A DNA stretch of 64,000 nucleotides from Comamonadaceae bacterium (GTDB lineage: Bacteria; Pseudomonadota; Gammaproteobacteria; Burkholderiales; Burkholderiaceae_C): NCBI GenBank assembly GCA_027486755.1, contig JAIXOM010000022.1, positions 19,272 to 83,271 of the forward strand, written 5' to 3'. Numbering within the stretch: position 1 is the stretch's first letter; each line of letters opens with the position of its first letter. Shown here piece by piece: positions 52,904 through 61,800 of the stretch. The notes below the pieces were generated by a model, which did not search any database, was not told the DNA's origin, and saw nothing but the letters and a program-made list of their open reading frames with translations. The position numbers and the translations under genes are program-made.

Positions 52904-54528
52904 GGCGATGCTTGTTCAGGTCGTTTCTTGAAAGAGCGCAAGTCGATGGCCTGCGCGCGGGCATCCTGCCCGGCGGCAAAGATCAGGTTCTTTTGTAGCT
53001 TATTGGTGGCCGTCACCGGCAGTTCTTCCCGAAACACCACCCAGGCTGGGGCTTTGTAGTACGCCAGATTCTCCAGGCAGTGGCTGAGCAGCGATTGCGC
53101 AAGATGCGGGTCCGGACTGTGGCCGGCCGCCGGTACCACCACCGCGAGCACCTCTTCGTCGCGCATCTCGTCGGGCACGGCCAGCACCGCCGCGCGGGCC
53201 ACCGCCGGATGGGCGGCCAGGCTCGCTTCTACCTCGGAGGCCGAGATGTTCTCGCCCGAGCGGCGGATCATGTCCTTGCGGCGGTCGACAAAGTACAGCA
53301 TGGCGCTGGCGTCTTGCAGCACCACATCACCGGTATGAAACCAGCCGCCGCGCCAGGCCTGCTCGGTGGCCTCGGGCTCACCGAGATAGCCTGAGAAAAA
53401 GCCGCGGCGCGGATCGTCCCCGCTGGCGCGCACCAGCAACTGCCCGGCCTGGCCCGCAGGCAGGTCGCGGTCTTGCTCGTCGACCACCCGCACTTCGACC
53501 GGCTGCGCCGGCCGGCCGAAGGCGCGGGTATCGGTCATTCGTGGCTCAAATTGATTGGCCAGAAAGCGCCCGGTCTCGGTCATGCCCCAGACCTCGACAA
53601 AAGGAAAGCCAAAACGCGCCTCGACCTGCGGGTGCAAGCTGGGGTCGCAGCCGGCACCCAGGCCAAATCGGATGCGGTGGGCGCGTTCGAGCGGGCTGCT
53701 GGCCTGCTTGAACAGGGCCGGCGGCATGATGCCCAGGTAATGGATGGCGGTGGCCTGCGAGCGTACGCAGTCGTCCCACCAGGTGCTGGCATGAAAGCGG
53801 TCGGGCAGCACCAGACAGTTGTCGGTCAGGCACATGGTGGCAATGCTGGTCATGCCGCAGTTCATGTGAAACACCGGCAGTGGGTTGAGCAGCCTGTCCC
53901 CGCCATGGCTAAAGCGCAGCGCGCCGCCGAGGTCGCGGTACCAGGCGCCGGCGGTCATCACATACTCATTGCTGAGCACGCAGCCCTTGGGCGACCCTGA
54001 GGTGCCCGAAGTGAACAAGATGGCGGCCTCGCGCTGCCAAGGGTCAGCGCTCAGTGCTGCCGCCGGCCCCGGGGCCGGCCCCAATTGCTGCGCGAGCGCC
54101 TCGCTGGCGACCAGCGCCACCTGGCTCCAGCGGCTGCGGTCGGCCAGCACCGATTGCAGCAGGCTGTAGCGCGGCGCAGTGCTGACCACCAGCTGCGCCT
54201 GAGACACCTGCAGCACATGCGCGATCTCACCAGCGCGGTGGTCCGGGTTGAGCGGCACGATGGACGCGCCCAGTTGGTTGAGCGCCAGGAAATGGAAAAA
54301 ATGCCGCGGGTGGTTGCCCACCGCCAAGGCCACTCTGTGGCCCTGGCCCCAGCCTTGGCCTCTGTAGGCCTGGACCAGCGCATCGACCTCCTGGCCGGCC
54401 TGCTCAAAGCTCCACTCGCGTCCGCCCGAGCAGGCCGATTCGGCCAGGAAGGGCCTATCGGCGGCGCGTCCGCGTGCAGCGCCAAAGGCCTGGTGGAGGC
54501 TGCGCGATGCGTCGTGCGGGTAGCTCAT
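52900..54528 (-). CDS. AMP-forming acyl-CoA ligase
   Basis: 542-residue adenylate-forming ligase activating a carboxylic acid to its CoA ester. Core motifs: ILFTSGTSGSPKGCVLS (P-loop), WGMTETG, YFVDRRKDMIRRSGENISASEVE (hinge), and the C-terminal catalytic Lys in ATNKLQKN. The sequence resembles crotonobetaine/carnitine- or fatty-acid-type ligases without being decisive. It lies 10 bases after the P450 stop and overlaps the thiolase, so oxidation, CoA activation and thiolytic cleavage are encoded together. Confidence 0.93.
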   Translation of the reverse strand: MSYPHDASRSLHQAFGAARGRAADRPFLAESACSGGREWSFEQAGQEVDALVQAYRGQGWGQGHRVALAVGNHPRHFFHFLALNQLGASIVPLNPDHRAGEIAHVLQVSQAQLVVSTAPRYSLLQSVLADRSRWSQVALVASEALAQQLGPAPGPAAALSADPWQREAAILFTSGTSGSPKGCVLSNEYVMTAGAWYRDLGGALRFSHGGDRLLNPLPVFHMNCGMTSIATMCLTDNCLVLPDRFHASTWWDDCVRSQATAIHYLGIMPPALFKQASSPLERAHRIRFGLGAGCDPSLHPQVEARFGFPFVEVWGMTETGRFLANQFEPRMTDTRAFGRPAQPVEVRVVDEQDRDLPAGQAGQLLVRASGDDPRRGFFSGYLGEPEATEQAWRGGWFHTGDVVLQDASAMLYFVDRRKDMIRRSGENISASEVEASLAAHPAVARAAVLAVPDEMRDEEVLAVVVPAAGHSPDPHLAQSLLSHCLENLAYYKAPAWVVFREELPVTATNKLQKNLIFAAGQDARAQAIDLRSFKKRPEQASP

Positions 54529-54538
54529 TGCGCAAGGC

Positions 54539-55762
54539 TCAGGCCAGGATCAGCGGCAGGCGTTTAGGCCCGCGCATGATGAGGGCGTCTATCCAGTCGG
54601 GTGGCGCGCTGCCGGCGCGCATCTTCGGAAAGCGCGCGGCCAGCTCGCCCAGACAAACCTTGGCCTCCATCCGGGCCAGCGGCGCGCCCAGACAGAAATG
54701 AATGCCGAAACCGAAAGTCAGGTGTCGGTTGGGCGTGCGCGCCAGCTCCAGGCGGTGCGGGTCGCTGAACTGGCGGGGGTCTCGGTTGGCCGCGTTGATC
54801 ATGGCAAACAGGCGCTCGCCGGCGCGCAAGGTCTTGCCGCCAAGCTCATGGTCTTGCGCCACCACCCGTGCGATGCTGTTGCTCGGACCGTCGTAGCGCA
54901 AAAACTCCTCCACTGCGGCGTCGATCAGCGCCGGCTCGGCATGCAGCCGCTCGAGCTGGTCCGGGTGCTTGAGCAGGGCAACCACCGCGCTGCCCAATAA
55001 ATTGGTGGTGGTCTCATGCCCGCCAAACAGGAAGAGCATGCAGCAGCCCACCAACTCGTCCTCGCTGAGCATGCCCCCCTCGTCGCGCGCTGCGACCATG
55101 CGGCTGATCGCGTCGCTGCCCGGCTCGCGCCTGCGCAGCGCGATGATCTCGCGGAAGTAGGCCGACATATGGTCGGCGCCATCGCGCGCCCGCCGGTATT
55201 TGTCGCCCTCGCCCTGGGCTGTGCCTATGAACAGGCGCAAATCGTCCGACCAGCCCTTGATGGCCCGAAAGTCCTGGCGCGGCACGCCCAGCATGTCCAG
55301 AATGACAAAAGCCGGAAAGAGCTCGGCCACCTCTTTCATGAAGTCCATCTCCTGCGATGGATCCAGACCCTGCATGATGTGATCAAAGGCACTGCGGATG
55401 GCCGGCCCCATCTCGGCCACGGTGGCCGGTGAAATGACGGTATTGAGCAGGCGGCGCAGGCGGGTGTGCTCGGGCGGCGCCTTGAACACCAGCCAGTGGT
55501 TGAGGTAGCGCATCACCCCGCTGAGGATGTCGCGGCGCTCATCTTTCAGCGACTCGTAGAAGGGCCGCAGTCGGTCCGAAGACACGCCCTGGCCCATGCA
55601 GACCTGCCGCACATCGTCATAGCGGGTCAGGATCCAGCTCTTGAGCACCGGGCTCCAATGCACCGGGTCGTGCTCCTGTAGGCGCTCATAGAGGGCAAAG
55701 GGATCGCGGCGGGTGTCTTCGTCGTTGGGGTTATAGACCAAGGAGGCAGAATCAGCGTTCAT
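54539..55762 (-). CDS. Bacterial class I cytochrome P450
   Basis: 407-residue soluble P450. The heme-ligand loop is FGFGIHFCLGAPLAR with Cys357, the I-helix oxygen motif is FLFGGHETTT (about 246-252) and the ExxR pair is Glu286/Arg289 in EEFLRY. It lacks a membrane anchor, so it needs a ferredoxin and reductase, which are not encoded nearby. It probably hydroxylates a terpenoid, fatty or cyclic acid that is then activated by the ligase 10 bases downstream. Confidence 0.95.
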   Translation of the reverse strand: MNADSASLVYNPNDEDTRRDPFALYERLQEHDPVHWSPVLKSWILTRYDDVRQVCMGQGVSSDRLRPFYESLKDERRDILSGVMRYLNHWLVFKAPPEHTRLRRLLNTVISPATVAEMGPAIRSAFDHIMQGLDPSQEMDFMKEVAELFPAFVILDMLGVPRQDFRAIKGWSDDLRLFIGTAQGEGDKYRRARDGADHMSAYFREIIALRRREPGSDAISRMVAARDEGGMLSEDELVGCCMLFLFGGHETTTNLLGSAVVALLKHPDQLERLHAEPALIDAAVEEFLRYDGPSNSIARVVAQDHELGGKTLRAGERLFAMINAANRDPRQFSDPHRLELARTPNRHLTFGFGIHFCLGAPLARMEAKVCLGELAARFPKMRAGSAPPDWIDALIMRGPKRLPLILA

Positions 55763-55891
55763 TCAGTGTGCGAAACGGTTCGGCGGGCACAGCCAGCCTT
55801 CATGTTGCAGAGCTTTTCCAGACCGTATCAGCCGGCCGCTTGGGCGGCAAGAGGGCATACCCACGGGCCTGTCGCTTCGGCATGGGCCCTG

Positions 55892-56917
55892 TCAAGGCCT
55901 CCCGTGGGCCCCGCGCAGCAAGATCTTGCCGCTGCGGCCTTCCCGGGCTGCATGGGCCAGCGCCTGCGCGACATCGCCCAGGCCATAGACCTGCTCAACG
56001 CTCATGTGCAGCACGCCCTGGCGGGCCAGCTCCATCAAAGCCGGATAGACCTCGCGGCTGGCCTGCTTGTTTGCCGGGTCGCCGAACCAGCGGGCCAGCC
56101 AGAAGCCGCGCAGCTCTATGTTTCTGAAGATCAGGTCGTGCGCGGCGATCTGGCTGGGCTGGCCGCTGAGCAGGCCATACACCCGCAGGCGGCCACCTTC
56201 GCTCAGGCAGGCGGCCAGCGCTGCGGTGGCGTTGCCGCCCAGGGCGTCCAGTCCCAGCATCACCGGGGCATCGCCGGTAATACCCCGAACCTGCGCGCGC
56301 AAGGCCTGCGGATCGCTGCCCTCGTCGACCAGCCAATGCCCGCCCTCGTCGCGGGCCGCTGCCTGTTCCCGGCGCACGATGTTGATTACCTGGTGCCCCA
56401 AGTGGGCGGCGATCTGCCGCACGCACTGGCCCACTGCCGAGTTGGCCGCGTTTTGCAACACCCATTGGCCTTGCGCCAGGGCCCCTTCATGCTGGAGCAG
56501 CACCCAGGCGGTGGCGGGGTTGGCCGTGAGCATGGCCTGCTGGAGTGGGTCCCCATCTTCAGACAGTGGCAACAGCGCGCGTCGGGGCATCACGCATTCG
56601 TCGGCCCAGAGCTTGCCGCCCAAGGGCAAAACCCGCTGCCCGGGCTGCAAATCCTGCACCTCGCTGCCGCATTCCAGGATCACCGCCACACCTTCATGAC
56701 CGGGCACATAGGGCAGGGCGGGCAGCACCCCGTACTGTCCCTTCATTTGCAGCAAGTCAGCGGGCAGGATAGGCATGGCCAGCATGCCGATGCGCACCTG
56801 GCTGGGCCCCAAAGGCAGCCGCTCCAGCGCTCTGACCCGCACGCGCTCGCTCCAGGGTAAATCGGCACGGGTGTCTATGACTTCGACCACGCGAGGCGCA
56901 ACATCGAGAAAACTCAT
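55892..56917 (-). CDS. Medium-chain reductase resembling 2-enoyl-thioester reductase (MECR/ETR)
   Basis: 341-residue member of the MDR superfamily. The GroES-like half holds YGVLPALPYVPGHEGVAVI and the nucleotide part holds NAANSAVGQCVRQIAAHLG ... INIVRR, the wording of MECR/Etr1-type enoyl-thioester reductases. Zinc-ligand cysteines are absent, against a classical alcohol dehydrogenase. It would reduce a 2-enoyl-CoA or a related alkene with NADPH. It is 129 bases upstream of the P450 gene on the same strand and may be the first gene of the operon. Confidence 0.85.
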   Translation of the reverse strand: MSFLDVAPRVVEVIDTRADLPWSERVRVRALERLPLGPSQVRIGMLAMPILPADLLQMKGQYGVLPALPYVPGHEGVAVILECGSEVQDLQPGQRVLPLGGKLWADECVMPRRALLPLSEDGDPLQQAMLTANPATAWVLLQHEGALAQGQWVLQNAANSAVGQCVRQIAAHLGHQVINIVRREQAAARDEGGHWLVDEGSDPQALRAQVRGITGDAPVMLGLDALGGNATAALAACLSEGGRLRVYGLLSGQPSQIAAHDLIFRNIELRGFWLARWFGDPANKQASREVYPALMELARQGVLHMSVEQVYGLGDVAQALAHAAREGRSGKILLRGAHGRP

Positions 56918-57022
56918 GGGTACAAGCCTGGGTTGTAAGGGGCATCAAGCCGCAGGAAACCCGACGGCGCTGCTACCATTTTGACCGAGCCGGGCCGCAG
57001 GTCTGCGCCGCCCCTTTCCTGG

Positions 57023-58066
57023 ATGGACATGAGCACTTCGGCAGAACCTGGACCCCCCGCGCAACCCGCGATGGCGGTGCGCCGCATAGGCAGCGCCCAC
57101 ATCGGTGGGCGTCCGGCATCTCTGCAAGGCTTGCCGCCGCGGCAGATCCGGTATTCGCCCGGCGGGCCGGCGGTGGGCATAGACCCGAACGGCGACTTTG
57201 AGATCGAGCAGATGTATGTGCAGTATGTGCAGTTGCAGCAGCCGCGGGCGCGCTATCCGCTGCTGTTGATGCACGGCGGCGGCATGAGCGGGGTCTGCTA
57301 CGAGACCAAGCCCGACGGCCAGCCCGGCTGGCAAAGCTTCTTTTTGCGCGCCGGCCATGATGTCTGGACCGCCGACGCGGTCGAGCGCGGCCGGGCCACC
57401 TGGGCGCGCAGCCCGGAGTTTTTTGCAGGGGAGCCGGTGTTTCGCAGCAAGCAGGAGGCCTGGGAGCTGTTTCGCATTGGCCCGCCGGGCTCCTGGCGCG
57501 GCCGGGAGCGCCAGGCCCATGCCGACACCCGTTTTCCGCTGGCCGCTTTCGACCAGTTCATGAAGCAGTCCACGCCCCGCTGGAGCAGTACCGAGGCTGC
57601 GACCCAAGCGGCCTACGACGAGTTGGCCCGGCTGCATGGGCCCTTCGTGCTGATCGCCCACAGCCAGGGCTGCAACTTCGCCTTTGCCATGGCCCTGGCT
57701 CAGCCCGAGAAGGTGCGCGCCATTGTGGCGATTGAGCCTTCAGGCTTCCCGCAGGTGCCCGATCAGGCCCTGGCCGGGCTGCGCGGCATTCCCCACCTCC
57801 TGGTCTGGGGCGACCACTTTGTAGGCCATCCCTTGTGGTCACAGTTGCGGGTGGCGCTGGCTGGCTATCGGGATCGCCTGCGCGCGCAGGGGGTGCGGGC
57901 GGATGAATGGGACTTGCCTGCTTTGGGCCTGGCTGGCAACTCGCACATGATCATGATGGACACCAATTCTGACGATGTGGCCGATCGCGTCCAGGCCTGG
58001 CTGACTCAGCAGGGCCTTTGCGCCGGCCAGGGAGCCCACGGGCGGCCCCAGGGACTTGTGCCATAA
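57023..58066 (+). CDS. Alpha/beta hydrolase (esterase-like)
   Basis: About 347-residue alpha/beta hydrolase. The oxyanion region is LLLMHGGGMSGVCYE, the nucleophile elbow IAHSQGCNFAF, and the probable catalytic His is in AGNSHMIMMD. No clear signal peptide is seen. The start is uncertain: ATG at 57023 or 57029, or TTG at 56981. It is divergent from the MECR-like gene and may supply the acid substrate by ester or lactone cleavage for the P450/ligase operon. tRNA-Arg follows 11 bases after its stop. Confidence 0.85.
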   Translation: MDMSTSAEPGPPAQPAMAVRRIGSAHIGGRPASLQGLPPRQIRYSPGGPAVGIDPNGDFEIEQMYVQYVQLQQPRARYPLLLMHGGGMSGVCYETKPDGQPGWQSFFLRAGHDVWTADAVERGRATWARSPEFFAGEPVFRSKQEAWELFRIGPPGSWRGRERQAHADTRFPLAAFDQFMKQSTPRWSSTEAATQAAYDELARLHGPFVLIAHSQGCNFAFAMALAQPEKVRAIVAIEPSGFPQVPDQALAGLRGIPHLLVWGDHFVGHPLWSQLRVALAGYRDRLRAQGVRADEWDLPALGLAGNSHMIMMDTNSDDVADRVQAWLTQQGLCAGQGAHGRPQGLVP

Positions 58067-58077
58067 TCTGGCCCGTT

Positions 58078-58155
58078 GCGGCTGTAGCTCAGTTGGATTA
58101 GAGTACTTGGCTACGAACCAAGGGGTCGTGGGTTCGAATCCTGCCAGCCGCACCA
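58078..58155 (+). tRNA. tRNA-Arg (anticodon ACG)
   Basis: 78 bases including encoded CCA. Acceptor arms GCGGCTG / CAGCCGC pair perfectly, the anticodon arm is CTTGG-CTACGAA-CCAAG with ACG at positions 34-36, and the T arm holds GGTTCGAATCC. Its adenosine at position 34 is normally converted to inosine so that it reads CGU, CGC and CGA. Position right before an AT-richer stretch makes it a possible integration site, but no repeated 3' end was found in the window. Confidence 0.96.
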
Positions 58156-58859
58156 AATGAATCAAGGACTTATTCCCGTCAGGGTCTAGGTCCTTTGTTC
58201 TTTCTGGGTCTGACTTAGCTCAGCTCACTTCCATACAGTCCCTGTAGTCCCCGGGACTAGCTTGCAATATTGAGCGCGTATTTCATACGCATTAATTTGC
58301 ATTATTTAACTTTTAAAACCCTCTGACCGATTATGGTCACCAGGGTTTACGAATTTCCCTTTATCAATAAGCCAAGCAGGCCGTCGAAAAGGCCCTGCCA
58401 CCGCTAGTCACTCCCCGCAAAACAGTTACCCGCCCGCCTTGGGTCGGATTGTGTTTGCCTACGCCCTGTGTACAGCGGCCTCGCCGCGCCTGCCATCGTG
58501 CGGGCTGGGACGCCGTGCCCCAGGGTAGCAGACAGGGCTGCGAGGGCTTACAGCAGGCTCTCTTTGGTCTTTAACTAATTTAACTTTCTCGCAGGCGGAA
58601 AAGTTAACAATGGCTTTCAGTTGAGAGAAACGTGTCTGAAAAGTCAAATTTGTCCGAATACATCAATTTCTTATCGGGCTACCTTTTACGAGGCTATTCA
58701 TTTAATTCCTACGAGGTTTAACGCGGTATTTCTTGAGGGCCTCCATCCAGCGGCCGATACCAGTTCAAGGTCTTACCGGAAAACCCTAGTCATAGCCCCC
58801 AAGCGTCATCTCTCAATTTAAACAATCATTTTCAAAACGAGTTTTCGGAGTTCAAGCAC
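58156..58859. other. 704-bp non-coding, relatively AT-rich stretch upstream of the giant repeat protein
   Basis: No gene is supported; one short TTG-started frame (58621-58821) lacks any coding signs. Visible structure: GCGTAT-TTC-ATACGC (58276-58290), an imperfect hairpin AAACCCT...AGGGTTT (58317-58350), and TTAACTTT-N12-AAAGTTAA (58580-58607). GGAG at 58847-58850 serves the start at 58860. Base composition drops compared with the genes on both sides, as expected for a long regulated leader or for transferred DNA. Confidence 0.6.
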
Positions 58860-61800
58860 ATGGCCGAGCAATTGAACATCAAGATCACCCTGGCTGACGG
58901 AACCGAGCAGGTTTTCATCGCGCCCAAGGGCAATGCCTACATCACCAAGGCGATCCCCAAGGCCAAGTACCAGCTCATAGACCCAACGACCAAGCGCGCG
59001 CCTGAGGTGGTCAAGGCCAAGCGGGTCGGCAAGAACTTGCATATTGAAGTCATGGAGGGCGAACAGCCGGCCTTTGAGATCGTGCTGGAGGCCTATGCCG
59101 ATGCCGAGGGCGCTCTCGTGACCGGGCAGGCGGCTGACGGGATGCTTTATGAGTATTCAGCCCAGGTTTCCGATGCTGTGCAGCCCGTCAGTGCGCTCGC
59201 TGAGGGCCAGGATTATTGGGCCGGCCTGGGCCGATTCCCGGTTGCAGAATCTCTGGAAGGCGTCGTGGCAATGGCTCCAGCGGTCGGGCTGGCACCCGGT
59301 GCGGTCGCTGCCATTGCGGGCGCAGGGGCCGCATTGGCTGGCGGTGGAGGTGGTGGGGGTGGTGGTGCAGGCAGCCCATCGCCGAATGCGGTGCCAGCTG
59401 GTGGCGCTGACGTCTGGAAAATCATCGAGACTGCCGCCAACGGCACGCGCGACGGCGCCCTCAAGCCAACGGCGGAGCAATACAGCACCATCGGTGTCAA
59501 AGGCATGGACACGGCCGCAGAGCTTGCGATGCTGGGCGACATCATTGACGCCCAAGCTTGGGCCGATGTCAACACCACGGCAAAGGTTCAAGCTCTGGCC
59601 GATGCGGTGGCAGCGGTGATGACGGGCGCTGCCGGTGGCACGGCCCCGACGCTTGTTCAGCTGCAACAGATGGGCATGCGCGGCCTGACCCCAGACAAGC
59701 TGGTCGCCTTGCAGAGGGCCATCGAGCAAACCCCCGACGATGGCAGTGCGCTAAACACTGTGGGCAAGCTGCAGGCCCTGCTCAACACCATCAATGAAGC
59801 GACCAGCGCCATCAGTGCAGCGGCGCAGGCCAACAATGCCACCGAGCTTATTCCCAGTGCCGCCGACTATGTCAATGCGGGCGTCAGCGGCGTAGACGCG
59901 GCTAACCTGGCAGCCATCAACAGCGCGCTCGATACCGACAAAATAGATGGCGCAGCCACCAACACGCCAGCCGGGATACAGGCGGTGGTAGACGCGTATC
60001 AGGCTATTTTCAACGCCGCCGACGGTCAGAAAGACGCTGACGCCAAACCGACGGCCCAGCAATACGCCGCCATCGGCGTGACGGGGCTAGATGCCAGCAC
60101 CCCGCTGACACAACTGAGCTTGCTGGGCGAGCTGATCGACGGCAAATCCAAAGCCGACGTGGACTCCGTGCGCGAGGTGCAGGATCTGGCCGATGCGGTC
60201 GCTGCCGTGATGCGGGGCGCCGCTGGCGGCACACCGCCGACACTCGATCAATTGCAAAAGCTGGGCCTGACTGGCCTGAACCCGGCGTCCCTGCCGGCGC
60301 TGCAAAAGCTGATCGAACAAACGTCTAACGACGGCACGGGCGTGGACACTCTGTCCGATTTGCAAAAGCTTCTGGACGACGCCAACAAGACCCTGGCCGC
60401 CCCCAGCGGCACCGGCGCTGCCCTGATCAGCGGCTATGCCGAGGCCAACAGCGCCACCGAGACCACCCCAGCAGCCAGCGTCTACCGCGATGCAGGCGTG
60501 ACTGGCGTCAGCGATGGCACTGGCGGCAATCTGGCCTCGATCAACAGTGCGCTCAACACCCTGGCGGTCGATCGCGATGCTGCCAATACACCTTCCGAGA
60601 TCCAGACCATTGTTAACGCGTACCAGGCCATTCTGGACGCGGCTGACGGGCGCCGCGACGGAGATGCCAAGCCGACGGCGGCGCAATACGCAGCCATCGG
60701 CGTGACAGGTATGGGCGGCAATGTTCCCGTTGCAAAGTTGAATCTGCTCGGCGATGTGATCGACGGCAAGGGTCGGGCCGACGTGGATAGCGCGCGCGAA
60801 GTGCAAGACCTCGCCGATGCGGTGGCCGCGGTGATGACGGGCGCTGCCGGCGGCACCGCCCCGACCCTCGAGCAGCTGAAAAAGCTGGGCATCACCGGCC
60901 TGACGCCAGCCAATTTGGCGCAGGTTCAGGATGCCATCAAGCAGACGGCCGATGATGGCAGTGGCGTTGAAACGGTGGCCAAGCTCCAGAACTTGGTGAG
61001 CGCCTTCAACAACGCTGTGGATGTCATCAGTGCGGCCGCCCAGTCCAACAGCGCCACCGAGACCAAGCCCGGCATCAGCGACTATGCAGCCGCTGGCGTT
61101 AGCGGCGTTGACGCCAGCAACTTGGCCGCGGTCAACAGCGCCCTCAACAGCACTGCAGTGGACGCGGCCGCTACCGACACCCGGGCTGAGATTCAGACGC
61201 TGGTCGATGCCTATCAGGCCATCCTGAATGCGGCAGACGGTCAGAGAGACGGTGATACCAAGCCCACCGCCCAGCAATACGCATCCATTGGTGTTACCGG
61301 CTTGACCGCAGGCACCCCGCTTGTGCAGCTTGCACTGCTGGGCGATGTGATCGACGGCAAGGCTAAAGCCGACGTCGACTCGGTACGCGAAGTGCAGGAG
61401 TTGGCCGATGCAGTGGCAGCGGTCATGAAAGGCGCTGCTGGCGGTACTGCTCCGACCCTGGACGAGCTGAGCAAACTTGGCCTCACCGGCCTGAGCCCTG
61501 CGGCCTTGAGTGAGCTGCAAAAACTCATTGAACAAACGCCCAACGACGGCACGGGCGTGGACACAGTCAAGAAATTGCAGGACCTGGTCACCCAGGCCAA
61601 TGCCAAACTGCCCGTCCCCACCGGCGCGGGCACAACCCTGATCAGCGGCTACGCCGAGGCCAACAGCGCCACCGAGACCACCCCGGCGCTCAGCGCCTAC
61701 ACCGCAGCCGGTGTTACCGGCGTTAGCGAAGGCAGTTCCGGCAATTTGGCCTCCATCAACAGTGCCCTCAACACGGCCGGCGTCAACGGCGCGGCCGTTA

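Noticed and set aside
58078..58155. Integration site (att) at the tRNA-Arg 3' end
   Set aside because: No direct repeat of the tRNA tail and no integrase gene are present in the window, so only the possibility is recorded as a finding.
58621..58821. 66-codon plus-strand frame before the adhesin
   Set aside because: TTG start, no ribosome binding site and no recognisable sequence; it lies in the AT-rich leader.
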